Source of the DNA: Catellatospora tritici | GTDB lineage: Bacteria; Actinomycetota; Actinomycetes; Mycobacteriales; Micromonosporaceae | Length of the DNA stretch: 64,000 nt | Reading direction: 5' to 3' | Assembly: GCF_019083965.1 (NCBI RefSeq) | Contig: NZ_JAHRCY010000006.1 | Span: forward strand, 62,001-126,000 | Shown: one piece after another, positions 8,348 to 18,800 of the stretch | Layout of the letters: every line of letters starts with the position of its first letter | Numbering within the stretch: the first letter of the stretch is position 1 | Notes under the pieces: generated by a model | Seen by the model: only the letters and a program-made list of their open reading frames with translations | What the model was told of the DNA's origin: nothing | The model's database searches: none | Made by a program: the position numbers and the translations under genes

Positions 8348-9349
8348 TCAGTGGCCTACGGTTTGCATGCCTTGGGGGTTGTAGCGGTCGCCGGCTACGG
8401 CGTCGGCGGGGACGGCGGCTGAGAGGCGGGTGAGTTGGTCGGCGGAGAGGGTCACGTTCTCGGCGGCGACGTTCTCCTCCAGGTACGACACGTGCTTGGT
8501 GCCGGGAATGGGCAGGATGTCGTCGCCCTGGGCCAGCAGCCAGGCCAGGGCCGCCTGCGCCGGAGTGGCCCCGACCTCGTCGGCGACCTCGCGCACCGCC
8601 TGCACCAGGGCCAGGTTGTGTGCGAAGTTCTCCTCGGCGAAGCGGGGCACGCTGCGCCGGAAGTCGTCGTCGGCCAGGTCCTCGCGTGAGGTCACCTTGC
8701 CGGTGAGCCAGCCCCGCCCCACCGGCGAGTACGCGACCAGGCTCACGCCCAGTTCCCGGCACGTGGCCAGCATCTCGTCCTCGACGAACCGGGTGAACAG
8801 GGAGTACTCCATCTGCACGGCGGCGATGGGGTGCACCGCGTGGGCGGTGCGCAGCGTCTGCGGACTCACCTCGGACAGGCCGAGGTGCCGCACCTTGCCC
8901 TGGGCCACGAACTCGGCCATCGCGCCGACCGTCTCCTCGATTGGAGTGTCGGGATTGCGACGGTGCATGTAGTAGAGGTCGATCACGTCGGTGTTCAGCC
9001 GTCGGAGTGAATCCTCCAGCGCCTGGCGGGCCCAGGTGGCCGAGGAGTCCACGAAGCGGCGTACCGGCTGACCCTGGGCATCCAGTTCGGCACGATTGGC
9101 GAACTTGGTGGCCAGCACGTACTCGTCGCGACGGCTGCCGAGCGTTCGGCCGATCAGCTCCTCATTGTGGCCGAAGCCATACATGTCGGCGGTGTCCAGA
9201 TGGGTCACCCCCAGGTCGAGGGCGCGCCGCAGGGTGGCGGCCGACTGCTCGTCGTCGCGCCGACCGTACGCGAAACTCATGCCCATGCAGCCCAGGCCGA
9301 TCGCGCCGACCTCGGGTCCGCTCGCCCCGATGCGCCGGGTGGTGCTCAT
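8348..9349 (-). CDS. Aldo/keto reductase
   Basis: 333 residues forming an NADPH-dependent (alpha/beta)8 barrel of the AKR13-like group. The family landmarks are [37 protein letters not shown] (catalytic Asp and Tyr), a Lys in VLATKFA, and the His in [16 protein letters not shown]-terminal cofactor segments are [16 protein letters not shown] and [17 protein letters not shown]. The start at 9349 has GAGGAGACGACC before it; the longer frame to 9430 lacks such a site. It reduces aldehydes or ketones; the exact substrate is unknown. Confidence 0.92.
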   Translation of the reverse strand: MSTTRRIGASGPEVGAIGLGCMGMSFAYGRRDDEQSAATLRRALDLGVTHLDTADMYGFGHNEELIGRTLGSRRDEYVLATKFANRAELDAQGQPVRRFVDSSATWARQALEDSLRRLNTDVIDLYYMHRRNPDTPIEETVGAMAEFVAQGKVRHLGLSEVSPQTLRTAHAVHPIAAVQMEYSLFTRFVEDEMLATCRELGVSLVAYSPVGRGWLTGKVTSREDLADDDFRRSVPRFAEENFAHNLALVQAVREVADEVGATPAQAALAWLLAQGDDILPIPGTKHVSYLEENVAAENVTLSADQLTRLSAAVPADAVAGDRYNPQGMQTVGH

Positions 9350-9492
9350 GGTCGTCTCCTCACTGTCGGTGTTCGTGATCTCGGCCTTGCCCACCGAAGT
9401 CGTCACTGAACGCGAAACCCGCTGCGACACTGTCGCCTGCCCTGGTTACGATGCGGCTCAACCCCATAGACACATGACTCAGGAGCGTTCGC

Positions 9493-10197
9493 GTGTCCCA
9501 GCCTCCCACCCCGGAGTACCCCCCGCCGTACCCGACCCAGCCGCAGTACCCGACCCAGCCGATCGCGCCGCCGAAGAAGTCCAAGGCGGGCCTGATCATC
9601 GGCATCGTCGTCGTCGTGCTGCTGCTGTGCATCGGCGGCGTCGTCGGCGTGTTCTTCCTGGCCAAGGACAAGGTCGAGGACGCGGTCCAGGACGTCAACG
9701 ACGCGGTCGCCTCGGCCCAGGCCCAGCTGCCGACCAAGAAGACCACCGTCGTCGCGCCGGACAAGCTCGGTGGCCGCGCCCCGGTCGAGCAGGCTGAGCT
9801 CAAGTCGCTGTCGGAGACCATGAAGTCGGGCCTGTCGTCCGCGGTCCCCGGCGCCTCGAACGTGGTGGCGGGCTTCTACGGCGACCCCGCCAAGCAGGAC
9901 ATGGTCATGCTGTTCGCCGCGGCGGCGAAGATGGGCAACCCGGAGAAGGAGCTCGACGAAGCCTTCAAGGGCATGGGCACCTCCGGCCTGACCGCCACCG
10001 ACCTCGCCTCGGTCGACCCGGGCCCGCTGGGCGGCTCGGCCAAGTGTGGCTCGGCCACGACCGCCGGTGTCGACCTCGCGGTCTGCGCCTGGGCCGACAA
10101 CGGCAGCCTCGGCATGTTCGTCTGGTACTTCAAGTCCGTCGACGACATCAAGACCGAGTTCGTGACGCTGCGCGGCCAGGTCGAGCAGCAGAGCTGA
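9493..10197 (+). CDS. Membrane-anchored hypothetical protein with Pro-rich N-terminus
   Basis: 234 residues. Residues 1-28 are Pro/Tyr/Gln-rich (YPPPYPTQPQYPTQP), a cytosolic tail common in actinomycete membrane proteins. One transmembrane helix spans ~33-57 (GLIIGIVVVVLLLCIGGVVG). The outer ~175 residues form an alpha/beta domain with two cysteines (KCGSATTAGVDLAVCAW) that may make a disulfide. The GTG start follows CAGGAGC. Function unknown; the layout resembles envelope-associated sensors or scaffolds. It diverges from the aldo/keto reductase. Confidence 0.75.
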   Translation: MSQPPTPEYPPPYPTQPQYPTQPIAPPKKSKAGLIIGIVVVVLLLCIGGVVGVFFLAKDKVEDAVQDVNDAVASAQAQLPTKKTTVVAPDKLGGRAPVEQAELKSLSETMKSGLSSAVPGASNVVAGFYGDPAKQDMVMLFAAAAKMGNPEKELDEAFKGMGTSGLTATDLASVDPGPLGGSAKCGSATTAGVDLAVCAWADNGSLGMFVWYFKSVDDIKTEFVTLRGQVEQQS

Positions 10198-10203
10198 ACC
10201 GCC

Positions 10204-10240
10204 GCCATGCCCGGTCGGACCGTGTCCGGCCGGGCATGGC
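10204..10240. terminator. Hairpin terminator
   Basis: An inverted repeat of 16 pairs (one G-U) around a five-base loop sits directly after the plus-strand stop and before the end of the minus-strand VOC gene. Probably bidirectional. Confidence 0.7.
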
Positions 10241-10283
10241 CGTGTCCGGGCATCGCCGGGTCCAGCCGGGCCGCCCGACACGG

Positions 10284-10661
10284 TCAGGCGTTCTGCCACA
10301 GTCCGAGGGGGTTGCCCTCGGTGTCGACGACGTACGCCGTGAACCCCATCTCGCCGACCGGCTGCCGCTCCTGCAGCACCGCGCCGCCCAGCGCGACGAC
10401 CTTGGCCAGGGCGGTGTCGATGTCCTCGACCTCGACCGTGATCATCGGCTGGGTCACCGGCGCCTCGCGCCGGGTCATGCCGCCGTTGATGGACCCGGGT
10501 TCGGCGGGCATACCCCGGTCGTCGGTGCGGGTGGTGCGCACCCAGATGTAGTCGAACCCCGGCATGTCGTCCAGCTGCCAGCCGAAGGCGTCCGTGTAGA
10601 AGGTCCGGGCCCGCTCCACGTCGTCGACGGGCACCTCGAAATGCACCACTTTGCCGGTCAT
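10284..10661 (-). CDS. VOC-family (glyoxalase/dioxygenase-fold) protein
   Basis: 125 residues with one VOC module made of two beta-alpha-beta-beta-beta units: KVVHFEVPVDDVERARTFYTDAFG at the start and MITVEVEDIDTALAKVVALGG in the second half, ending in VVDTEGNPLGLWQ. Members bind a metal and act in isomerisation, ring cleavage or antibiotic resistance; here the reaction is unknown. His7 and the Glu region match ligand positions of the fold. Single gene, convergent with its left neighbour and divergent from a lipoprotein gene. Confidence 0.88.
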   Translation of the reverse strand: MTGKVVHFEVPVDDVERARTFYTDAFGWQLDDMPGFDYIWVRTTRTDDRGMPAEPGSINGGMTRREAPVTQPMITVEVEDIDTALAKVVALGGAVLQERQPVGEMGFTAYVVDTEGNPLGLWQNA

Positions 10662-10734
10662 GGGACCAGGCTAGGCAGGTCCGACCCGGCTCGGGCGACT
10701 TTCGGCGGACCGGCCCGGCCGCTAGGTTGTTCGG

Positions 10735-11268
10735 GTGCGAACGACGGTGCTGACCCTGGCGATCGGCGCGACCCTGCTCGCGGGCTGCTCCGGCCCGGCC
10801 GAAGCCGAGCCCGACGCGACCCCGTCGGTGCCGGTGCGCGCCACGGTCGCCGCCGGGGGTGCCTGCCGCCTGCTCGACCACGACCGCATCACGCGCAGCC
10901 TCGGGCTGGACCTCACCGTCGCCGGGTCGGCCAAGCAGGGCAAGACCAACACGTGTGTGGCCCGCCAGGCCGACACCCCGCTGCCCGAGCTGAGCCTGTC
11001 GGTCACGCCCACCACCGCCGACGTGGCCGTGTTCAAGGACACCATTCCGCCGGACGGGGCCAGCACGGTCACCGAGCTGGGCCGGGCCGCCTACCAAGCG
11101 GTGCGGCCCGCAGCCTCGGGCCGCGGGCCGTACGTGGAGATCGGGTGGTTGGCGGGCAACGCCCGCCTGATGCTGCTCAAGGTGACCCTGCCCAAGGGTG
11201 GCGACTCGGCCGGGCTCGCCCCGAAACTGGTCGATCTCGCGCGCGAGATCGACCGGGCCGGTATCTAG
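10735..11268 (+). CDS. DUF3558-like lipoprotein
   Basis: A lipoprotein signal (LTLAIGATLLAGC, lipobox LAGC) is followed by a short Ala/Pro linker and a domain starting GACRLLDHDRITRSLGLDL with a second cysteine in KTNTCVARQ. This is the layout of DUF3558 actinobacterial lipoproteins, in which two cysteines form a disulfide. Function unknown. Translation begins at GTG with no Shine-Dalgarno site; TAGGTT lies six bases before it, so the mRNA is probably leaderless. Confidence 0.75.
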   Translation: MRTTVLTLAIGATLLAGCSGPAEAEPDATPSVPVRATVAAGGACRLLDHDRITRSLGLDLTVAGSAKQGKTNTCVARQADTPLPELSLSVTPTTADVAVFKDTIPPDGASTVTELGRAAYQAVRPAASGRGPYVEIGWLAGNARLMLLKVTLPKGGDSAGLAPKLVDLAREIDRAGI

Positions 11269-11283
11269 CGAGCCGGGCCCGAC

Positions 11284-11970
11284 CTAGCGGGACGTCGAGA
11301 CGAACACCCGCGAGGCGACCTCGCGGGGCAGGCGCACCGGCTCGCCGCCGTGGTCGATGGCGACGCCGTCGCGCTCCTGCGCCACGGTGACCGTGGCACC
11401 CGGGTCGACCCCGGCGGAGTGCAGCTGGCGCAGCACCTCGGAGTCGGTCTGCACGCTCTCGCAGATCCGCCGCACCACGACCTGGCCGGTCAGGCCGGGG
11501 AAGGCCAGATTGCGCTCGGGGTCGTTGCCGACGGACTCGCGCGGGCTGGTGTCCAGCGCGTCCAGGCCCGGGATCGGGTTGCCGTAGGGCGAGCGGGTCG
11601 GCCGGTTCAGCAGGTCGTAGACCCGCTTCTCGACCGCGTCGCTCATCACGTGCTCCCAGCGGCAGGCCTCCTCGTGGGCCTCCTCGTACGGCATGCCGAT
11701 GACGTTGACCAGCAGCAGCTCGGCGAGGCGGTGCTTGCGCATGACAGCGACGGCATGCGCCCGGCCGGCCTCGGACAGCTGCAGGTGGCGGTCGGTCTCC
11801 ACGACGGTGAGCAGCCCGTCGCGCTCCATCCGGGCCACGGTCTGGCTCACGGTCGGGCCGCTCTGGTGCAGCCGTTCGGCGATGCGGGCGCGCAGGGGCG
11901 GCACGCCCTCCTCCTCGAGCTCGAGGATCGTGCGCAGGTACATCTCGGTGGTGTCAATGAGGTCGGACAT
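11284..11970 (-). CDS. ideR: Iron-dependent transcriptional repressor, DtxR/IdeR family
   Basis: 228 residues with all three DtxR domains. An N-terminal winged helix carries RIAERLHQSGPTVSQTVARM as the recognition helices. The dimer and metal domain contains the signature EEACRWEHVMSDAVEKRVYDLL, whose Cys, His and Glu are the primary iron ligands in DtxR and IdeR. The C-terminal SH3/FeoA-like domain runs from ~150. With Fe(II) it represses iron-uptake and siderophore genes; the DtxR-type motif argues against a manganese-type MntR. In mycobacteria ideR adjoins sigB; here sigB-like lies 4.8 kb away with an operon inserted between. No clear 19-bp iron box is seen near it. Confidence 0.92.
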   Translation of the reverse strand: MSDLIDTTEMYLRTILELEEEGVPPLRARIAERLHQSGPTVSQTVARMERDGLLTVVETDRHLQLSEAGRAHAVAVMRKHRLAELLLVNVIGMPYEEAHEEACRWEHVMSDAVEKRVYDLLNRPTRSPYGNPIPGLDALDTSPRESVGNDPERNLAFPGLTGQVVVRRICESVQTDSEVLRQLHSAGVDPGATVTVAQERDGVAIDHGGEPVRLPREVASRVFVSTSR

Positions 11971-12176
11971 GAAATGGTCCTCTCCAAGTCGCTGGAAGCG
12001 ATTCTATTGCGCGTCACCGCAGTGACACCTTCCAGGTGCAACCGGTTGATCATGCGGCGTCCGGCCGGGTTCGTCATCTCGGGAAGAGCGCAGTGCGCCC
12101 GCCGCAGTGTGGCAGGTGGGACCGACGGTTCGCGCCGACACGCGTGGGCCCGGTGCGATGGTGTTGACTTGCTTGT

Positions 12177-12995
12177 GTGCGTACACCTCTGATCAGTGCG
12201 ACGGACCTGACGGCGCTGCTGCGCGAGCCCGCGCCGCCCACCCTGCTGGACGTGCGCTGGCGGCTGTCCGGGCCGCCGGGGCGTGACGACTACGACACCG
12301 GCCACGTGCCGGGCGCGGTCTTCGTCGACCTCGACCGGGACCTGTGCGGCCCGCCCGGCTCCGGCGGGCGCCACCCGCTGCCCCACCCGCAGGCCCTGGA
12401 GGGCGCACTGCGCGCCGCGGGCCTGCGCGAGAACCACCCCGTCGTGGTCTACGACGGCGGCGACGGCCTGGCCGCGGCACGCGCCTGGTGGACGCTGCGC
12501 TGGGCCGGGGTGGCCGACGTACGGGTGCTCGACGGCGGCTTCCCGGCCTGGACGGCCGCCGGTGGCGCGGTCGCGGCCGACCAGCCCTCGGTCACCCGGG
12601 GCGACGTGGTGGTGCGACCGGGCGGCCTGCCGGTGCTCGACGCCGACTCCGCCGCCGACCTGACCCGGCACGGCGTGCTGCTCGACGCGCGCGCCGCGGC
12701 CCGGTTCCGGGGCGAGACCGAGCCGGTCGACCCGGTCGCCGGGCACATCCCGGGGGCACGGAACCTGCCCTACGGCGAGCTGGTCAACGCCGACGGCACG
12801 CTGCGCGAGAACCTGGCCGAGATCTTCGCCGAGTTCGACGGCGAGCCGGTCGGGGCGTACTGCGGCTCGGGCGTGACCGCCGCGCACACCGTGCTGGCGC
12901 TGCACGCGGCCGGGCGCACCGACGCCGCGCTGTACGTCGGCTCGTGGAGCCACTGGATCACCGACCCGGCCCGCCCGATCGGGACGGGCGAATGA
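12177..12995 (+). CDS. Sulfurtransferase (rhodanese, 3-mercaptopyruvate type)
   Basis: 272 residues with two rhodanese domains: an inactive N-terminal one ([25 protein letters not shown]) and an active C-terminal one with Cys229 in the loop CGSGVTA. CGSGVT loops are typical of 3-mercaptopyruvate sulfurtransferases; thiosulfate enzymes usually have CRKGVT. It moves a sulfane sulfur to a thiophilic acceptor. GTG start. Its stop overlaps the start of acuC (ATGA), so it heads a three-gene operon with acuC and the GNAT/CoA-ligase gene. Confidence 0.9.
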   Translation: MRTPLISATDLTALLREPAPPTLLDVRWRLSGPPGRDDYDTGHVPGAVFVDLDRDLCGPPGSGGRHPLPHPQALEGALRAAGLRENHPVVVYDGGDGLAAARAWWTLRWAGVADVRVLDGGFPAWTAAGGAVAADQPSVTRGDVVVRPGGLPVLDADSAADLTRHGVLLDARAAARFRGETEPVDPVAGHIPGARNLPYGELVNADGTLRENLAEIFAEFDGEPVGAYCGSGVTAAHTVLALHAAGRTDAALYVGSWSHWITDPARPIGTGE

Positions 12996-14167
12996 ACTCG
13001 CTGGTGGTGTGGAGCGACAAGCTCCTGGCCTACAACCTGGGCGACCATCCGCTGGATCCGGTGCGGGTCGAGCTCACCATGGCGCTGGCCCGCGAACTGG
13101 GCGTGCTCGACCGGCCGGGCGTGCGCAAGGTCACGCCCGAGCCCGCCACCGAGGACGAGCTGCTGCGCGTGCACCGGCGCGACTACCTGGAGGCGGTCAG
13201 GGCCGCCCCCGACGACCCGTTCTTCCGGGGATACGGCCTCAACACCCCCGACAACCCGGTCTTCGACGGCATGCACGAGGCGTCCGCGCTGGTCTGCGGC
13301 GCGACGCTGGCCGCCGCGCGGGCGGTGTGGCGCGGCGAGGTCCAGCGCGCGGTGAACGTCTCGGGCGGCCTGCACCACGCCATGCCCGCCCGCGCCGCCG
13401 GATTCTGCGTGTACGACGACCCGGCCGTCGCCATCGCCGACCTGCTCGACCAGGGCGCGCAGCGGATCGCCTACGTCGACATCGACGTGCACCACGGCGA
13501 CGGGGTGCAGGAGATCTTCTACGACGACCCGCGCGTGCTCACGGTCAGCCTGCACGAGTCCCCGCTGACCCTGTTCCCGGGCACCGGTTTCCCCGACGAG
13601 ACCGGCGGCCCCCGCGCCGAGGGCAGCGCGGTGAACCTGGCCCTGCCCGCGGGCACCGGCGACGCCGGCTGGCTGCGCGCGTTCCACGCGGTGGTGCCGT
13701 CGGTGCTGCGCACGTTCCGGCCGCAGCTGATCGTGCTGCAGGCCGGGGCGGACAGCCACCGGCTCGACCCGTTGGCCAACCTGCGGCTCAGCGTGGACGG
13801 GCAGCGGGCGGCGCAGCTGGCCGTACGGGAGCTGGCCGACGAGCTGTGCGACGGGCGCCTGGTCGCCACCGGCGGCGGCGGGTACGCCCTGGTCGAGGTG
13901 GTGCCCCGGACCTGGACCCACCTGCTGGCGATGATCACCGGCGAGCCGCTGGACCCGGCCACGCCCACCCCGCAGGCGTGGCGCGACCTCGCCGAGCGGC
14001 TGCGCCCCGGCCGGGTCGTGCCCGCGACGCTGAGCGACGGCGGCACGCCGAAGTACACGCCGTGGCAGCCCGAGGCCGAGGCCGACCCGCTGGACCGGGC
14101 CATCATGGCGACGCGGCGGGCGGTCTACCCGCTGCACGGGCTCGACCCGCACGACCCGAGGGACTGA
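12992..14167 (+). CDS. acuC: AcuC-type zinc-dependent protein deacetylase
   Basis: A class-I histone-deacetylase-fold enzyme of 391 residues. It has the tandem histidines His128-His129 (GGLHHAMP), zinc ligands Asp165 and His167 in DIDVHHGDG, Asp254 in QAGADSH, and the catalytic Tyr298 in GGGGY. AcuC removes acetyl groups from the active-site lysine of acetyl-CoA synthetase and so reactivates it. The start is the ATG overlapping the rhodanese stop. It is followed after three bases by a GNAT/CoA-ligase-like protein, which fits an acetylase-deacetylase pair, as in acuABC of Bacillus. Confidence 0.92.
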   Translation: MNSLVVWSDKLLAYNLGDHPLDPVRVELTMALARELGVLDRPGVRKVTPEPATEDELLRVHRRDYLEAVRAAPDDPFFRGYGLNTPDNPVFDGMHEASALVCGATLAAARAVWRGEVQRAVNVSGGLHHAMPARAAGFCVYDDPAVAIADLLDQGAQRIAYVDIDVHHGDGVQEIFYDDPRVLTVSLHESPLTLFPGTGFPDETGGPRAEGSAVNLALPAGTGDAGWLRAFHAVVPSVLRTFRPQLIVLQAGADSHRLDPLANLRLSVDGQRAAQLAVRELADELCDGRLVATGGGGYALVEVVPRTWTHLLAMITGEPLDPATPTPQAWRDLAERLRPGRVVPATLSDGGTPKYTPWQPEAEADPLDRAIMATRRAVYPLHGLDPHDPRD

Positions 14168-14170
14168 GCG

Positions 14171-16654
14171 GTGCGCAGCGCGGACGTCCTGCTCGCCGAC
14201 GGCACGGCGGTCCACCTGCGCCAGGTGGAGCCGAGCGACGCCGACGCGGTGGTGGCGATGCACGCCCGGTTCTCCGAGCGCACCCGCTACCTGCGCTACT
14301 TCTCGCCGTACCCCCGGATTCCCGCCCGTGACCTGCACCGGTTCGTCAACGTCGACCACGTCGACCGGGAGGCGTTCGTGGTCGCCGTCGGCGACCGGCT
14401 GGTCGCGGTCGGCCGCTACGAACGCCTCGGCGAGAACGCGCCCGTCGCCGAGGTCGCGTTCGTGGTCGAGGACGCCTACCAGGGCCGCGGCGTCGGCTCG
14501 GTGCTGCTGGAGTACCTGGCCGCCGCCGCGGGCGAGGTCGGCATCAGCCGGTTCGTGGCCGAGGTGCTGCCGGAGAACGGCGCCATGCTGCGGGTGTTCA
14601 CCGACGCCGGATACGAGGTCAGCCGCAAGTTCGCCGACGGCGTGGTGGCGCTGACGTTCCCGGTCGCGCCGACCGAGCGGTCCCGGGCCGTGCAGGCCGA
14701 CCGCGAGCAGCGCACCGAGGCCCGCTCGGTGGCGCGGCTGCTGCGCCCCGGCGCGGTCGCGGTCTACGGCGCCAGCTCGGCCGGGCACGGCGTCGGCGCG
14801 GCGGTGCTGGCCCACCTGCGCGGCGCCGGGTTCGCCGGGCCGATCCACGAGATCCACCCCAAAGGCCTGCTCACCTCGGTATCGCAGGTGGACGGGCCGG
14901 TGGACCTGGCCGTCGTCGCGGTGCCGCCGTCGGCGATCGCGGACGTGGTCGCCGACGCGGCCGCCGCGGGCGTGCACGGGCTGCTGACCCTCACCGAGCT
15001 GGACCCGGCCGCGCGGCGCGAGCTGGTCCGGTCGGCGCGGGCCGCGGGCATGCGGGTGATCGGGCCCGGCAGCCTGGGCGTCGCCGACGCCACGGTACGG
15101 CTCAACGCCACGCTCGTGCCCCGCCTGCCCTGGCCCGCCCCGCCCGCGCCGCCGGGCCGGGTCGGCCTGTTCTGTCACTCCGGCACCCTCGGCCTGCTGC
15201 TGCTCGCCGAGGCCGACCGCCGGGGCCTGGGCGTGTCCGGGTTCGTCAGCGCGGGCCGCCGCGCCGACGTCTCCGGCAACGACCTGCTCCAGTTCTGGGC
15301 CCAGGACCCGCACACCGACGTGATCGCGATGTACCTGGAGACCTTCGGCAACCCGCGCAAGTTCGCCCGCATCGCCCGTGCCGTCGGGCGGCACCGGCCG
15401 ATCGTGATGCTCGCCGGGCACACCGGCATCGGCGGCTCCGCGCTCGATGACGCCGCCATGCAGGCGCTGCGCGCCCACTCCGGCGTGATCGAGGTCGGCA
15501 CCGTCGGCGAGCTGTTCGACGTGGCGATGGTGCTGGCGAGCCAGCCGGTGCCCACCGGCGAGCGCATCGGCGTCATCGCCAACGCGTTCCCGCTGGCCGC
15601 GCTGGCCGCCGCCGAGATCCGCGCGACCGGGCTGCCGGTCGGCCGCTCCGGTGCCGTCGGGCCTGGGGCGAGCCCGGCCGAGTTCGCCGCGGCCGTGCGC
15701 GGCGTCGTGCACAGCGACGACGTGGACGCGCTGGTCGTGGTCGTGGCGCCGCCGCTGCCGACCGGGCCGTTGGCCGCCGACCAGAGCGTGGAGACGGAGC
15801 TGCTGGCGCCGTACGCGGCGGCGCTGGCCGAGGCGGTGGCGGAGTCGGACAAGCCGGTGGTGGCGAGCTTCCTGGCCGGGCAGGGGCCTGCCGGGGTGCC
15901 GTCGTTCCGGTCCATCGAGGAGGCGGTGCGGGCGCTGGCCCAGGTGATCCGGCGCGCCGCCTGGCTGCGGGTGCCCCCGGGCACGCTGCCGCCCGCCCCA
16001 CCCGGCGCCGATCCGGACGCGTCGACGGTCGAGGGGTTGCTCGCGTCGTACGGCGTGGACGTGGTCGGGTCCGTGCGAGCCAGGGGTGCCGAGGAGGTGG
16101 CCGCCGCGGTCACGGCGGCCGGGGTGCCGGTGGCGTTGAAGGTGGCCGACCGGCCGCACCGGATCGACCTCGGCGCCGTACGCCTCAACGTGGCCGGACC
16201 GCAGGAGGCCCGCCGTGCCTACGCCGACCTCGAGCAGCTGTTCGGGGCGGGGGTGGAGGTGCTGGTGCAGCCGATGGTGGCGCCCGGGGTGGCGGTGGTG
16301 GTCGAGGTCGTCGACGATCCGGCGTTCGGGCCGGTGGTCGGGTTCGGGCTGGGCGGGCCGGTGACCGAGCTGGTCGGCGACCGGGCCTGGCGGGCGGCGC
16401 CGCTCACCGACGCCGACGCGGCCGCCCTGGTCCGGGCACCGAGAGCGTTCCCGCTGCTGCACGGGTCCGACCTGGACGCGCTGGCGCAGCTGCTGGTGCG
16501 GGTGGGGCAGCTGGCCGACGAGGCGCCCCGGCTGCGCCGGCTGACGCTGAACCCGGTGCTGGTACGGGCCACGGGCCTGTCGGTGCTGCACGCGAGCGCC
16601 GAACTCGCCGAACCCCAGCCCCGCCCTGACACCGGCCCCCGCCACCTGCGCTGA
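14171..16654 (+). CDS. Protein lysine acetyltransferase: GNAT fused to NDP-forming acyl-CoA ligase domains
   Basis: 827 residues. The GNAT domain (~1-165) carries the acetyl-CoA loop YQGRGVG and the strand AEVAFVVED. A CoA-binding Rossmann domain (~190-290, PGAVAVYGASSAGHGVG), a succinyl-CoA-ligase-like flavodoxin domain (~320-450, CHSGTLG, SAGRRADVSGNDLLQFW) and an ATP-grasp-like domain (~620-800) follow. This is the Pat/PatZ architecture with the GNAT at the N-terminus rather than the C-terminus, a known actinobacterial order. The ligase part usually senses acyl-CoA and is not catalytic. Together with AcuC it probably controls acetyl-CoA synthetase. GTG start three bases after acuC. Confidence 0.88.
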   Translation: MRSADVLLADGTAVHLRQVEPSDADAVVAMHARFSERTRYLRYFSPYPRIPARDLHRFVNVDHVDREAFVVAVGDRLVAVGRYERLGENAPVAEVAFVVEDAYQGRGVGSVLLEYLAAAAGEVGISRFVAEVLPENGAMLRVFTDAGYEVSRKFADGVVALTFPVAPTERSRAVQADREQRTEARSVARLLRPGAVAVYGASSAGHGVGAAVLAHLRGAGFAGPIHEIHPKGLLTSVSQVDGPVDLAVVAVPPSAIADVVADAAAAGVHGLLTLTELDPAARRELVRSARAAGMRVIGPGSLGVADATVRLNATLVPRLPWPAPPAPPGRVGLFCHSGTLGLLLLAEADRRGLGVSGFVSAGRRADVSGNDLLQFWAQDPHTDVIAMYLETFGNPRKFARIARAVGRHRPIVMLAGHTGIGGSALDDAAMQALRAHSGVIEVGTVGELFDVAMVLASQPVPTGERIGVIANAFPLAALAAAEIRATGLPVGRSGAVGPGASPAEFAAAVRGVVHSDDVDALVVVVAPPLPTGPLAADQSVETELLAPYAAALAEAVAESDKPVVASFLAGQGPAGVPSFRSIEEAVRALAQVIRRAAWLRVPPGTLPPAPPGADPDASTVEGLLASYGVDVVGSVRARGAEEVAAAVTAAGVPVALKVADRPHRIDLGAVRLNVAGPQEARRAYADLEQLFGAGVEVLVQPMVAPGVAVVVEVVDDPAFGPVVGFGLGGPVTELVGDRAWRAAPLTDADAAALVRAPRAFPLLHGSDLDALAQLLVRVGQLADEAPRLRRLTLNPVLVRATGLSVLHASAELAEPQPRPDTGPRHLR

Positions 16655-16688
16655 CACCCCCGCCCCGCCGACCCCGCCCCGTACTTAA

Positions 16689-16753
16689 ATTGACGCTGGC
16701 CTATCTAGTGGACGATTTGTGGAAATCCGTCCACTAGATAGGCCAGCGTCAAT
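16689..16753. terminator. Very long perfect inverted repeat between convergent genes
   Basis: Two 25-base arms (16689-16713 and 16729-16753) pair without mismatch. The 15-base loop can extend the helix by five more pairs (GATTT with AAATC around GTGG) after one bulged C. It ends in TTAAAT/TCAATG, which is unusually AT-rich for the window. It lies between the stop of the acetyltransferase and that of the sigma factor, so a bidirectional terminator is likely. Confidence 0.75.
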
Positions 16754-16812
16754 GCTAGGTGGGGCCGGGGCAGCCGCGGTGACGCCCCCGCCGGAGCAGT
16801 AGGCGCTCCGGG

Positions 16813-17808
<996 letters not shown>

Positions 17809-17938
17809 TGCCGTTCCTCCCCGTGTTCCCTTGCACCGCTGTGCCGAAGTGGCAACTGTCTGACAGCTTGGTGCATGGCGCGTGAGGCGGCGGTGAGACG
17901 ATTCTCGGATTCGGCGGACACAGACTCGGGGAGGACGT

Positions 17939-18724
17939 GTGGTCGTGCAGCGCCTGATGCGGTTGTTCGGGGTCGGTGGCCCAACGGTTCGTACGGAGTT
18001 GTCGGTGTCGCGGGCCAAGCCCGGTGGCAGGCTCAAGGGCACGGTCGAGGTGACCGGCGGCGACCACCAGGTCACCATCGGGTACGTGGCCCTGGCGCTG
18101 GTCGCCGACGTGGGGGTGGAGGGCGGCCTGCCGGGACGGGTGTCCACGGTGGAGTTCCACCGTCAGCGGGTGGTGGAGGGCTTCACCCTGGCCGCGCGGG
18201 AGCGCCGCGTCTTCGACGTCACCTTCGACGTGCCGCTGGAGACGCCGCTCACCCGCGCCTTCGGGCAGCAGCTCGCCGGGATGAAGGTGGGGTTGCGCAC
18301 CGAGCTGGAGGTGGCGCGGGAGGTGGACCGTACCGACGAGGATCCGGTCGAGATCGACCCGACGCCCGCCCAGCAGCACATCCTGGACACGCTGGTGCAG
18401 CTGGGCTTCCAGTTCGCCAAGGCCGACCTGGAACGGGGCCGCCTGCGCAGCCTGCCCCAGACGCTGCCCTTCTACCAGGAGATCGAGTTCCTACCCGGTC
18501 CCGCCTACGCCCAGCACCTGCGCAACCTGGAGGTCAGCTTCGTCACCACCGACCGCAAGCTGCACGTGGTGCTCGAACTTGACCGCCGCGTCGGCCTGCT
18601 CGCCGACCGTGACATCTTCGGCCGCTTCACCGTCGACCCCGCCACCATCGCCGACACCGACTGGAAAGCCCTCCTCCAGGACTGGCTGACCCAGTCCACC
18701 ACCCGCCGAGGCCCCCTCCTCTGA
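17939..18724 (+). CDS. Spo0M-family sporulation-control protein
   Basis: 261 residues; an arrestin-like double beta-sandwich. The family pattern is clear: [22 protein letters not shown], then [23 protein letters not shown], and a hydrophobic C-terminal part with [11 protein letters not shown] and [12 protein letters not shown]. Spo0M modulates sporulation in Bacillus; homologues occur in sporulating actinomycetes, but the mechanism is not settled. Two GTG starts are possible: 17939 (four bases after GGAGG) and 17945 (ten bases after). It diverges from the sigB-like gene, sharing a 130-base promoter region. Confidence 0.85.
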   Translation: MVVQRLMRLFGVGGPTVRTELSVSRAKPGGRLKGTVEVTGGDHQVTIGYVALALVADVGVEGGLPGRVSTVEFHRQRVVEGFTLAARERRVFDVTFDVPLETPLTRAFGQQLAGMKVGLRTELEVAREVDRTDEDPVEIDPTPAQQHILDTLVQLGFQFAKADLERGRLRSLPQTLPFYQEIEFLPGPAYAQHLRNLEVSFVTTDRKLHVVLELDRRVGLLADRDIFGRFTVDPATIADTDWKALLQDWLTQSTTRRGPLL

Positions 18725-18727
18725 CGC

Positions 18728-18788
18728 GTTGATCATGAACTTATGGCACGGCTCGACGGTGTGTCGTGTGCACGGCTTCCTGATCGAC
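18728..18788. repeat. Dispersed palindromic repeat, copy B
   Basis: An imperfect inverted repeat starting GTTGATCATGAACTTATGG and ending CTGATCGAC. The loop carries the shared core in reverse complement (GGCTCGACGGTGTGTCG). It sits between the convergent Spo0M and dtd stops. Confidence 0.75.
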
Positions 18789-18800
18789 TCGCGGGATGGA

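Noticed and set aside
11971..12176. IdeR/DtxR iron box upstream of ideR
   Set aside because: No match to the TTAGGTTAGGCTAACCTAA-type consensus was found.
12770..16657. 1,295-residue open frame on the minus strand
   Set aside because: It is the antisense shadow of the acuC and GNAT/CoA-ligase genes, with Arg/His/Gln-biased codons and no domain; the real genes are clear on the plus strand.
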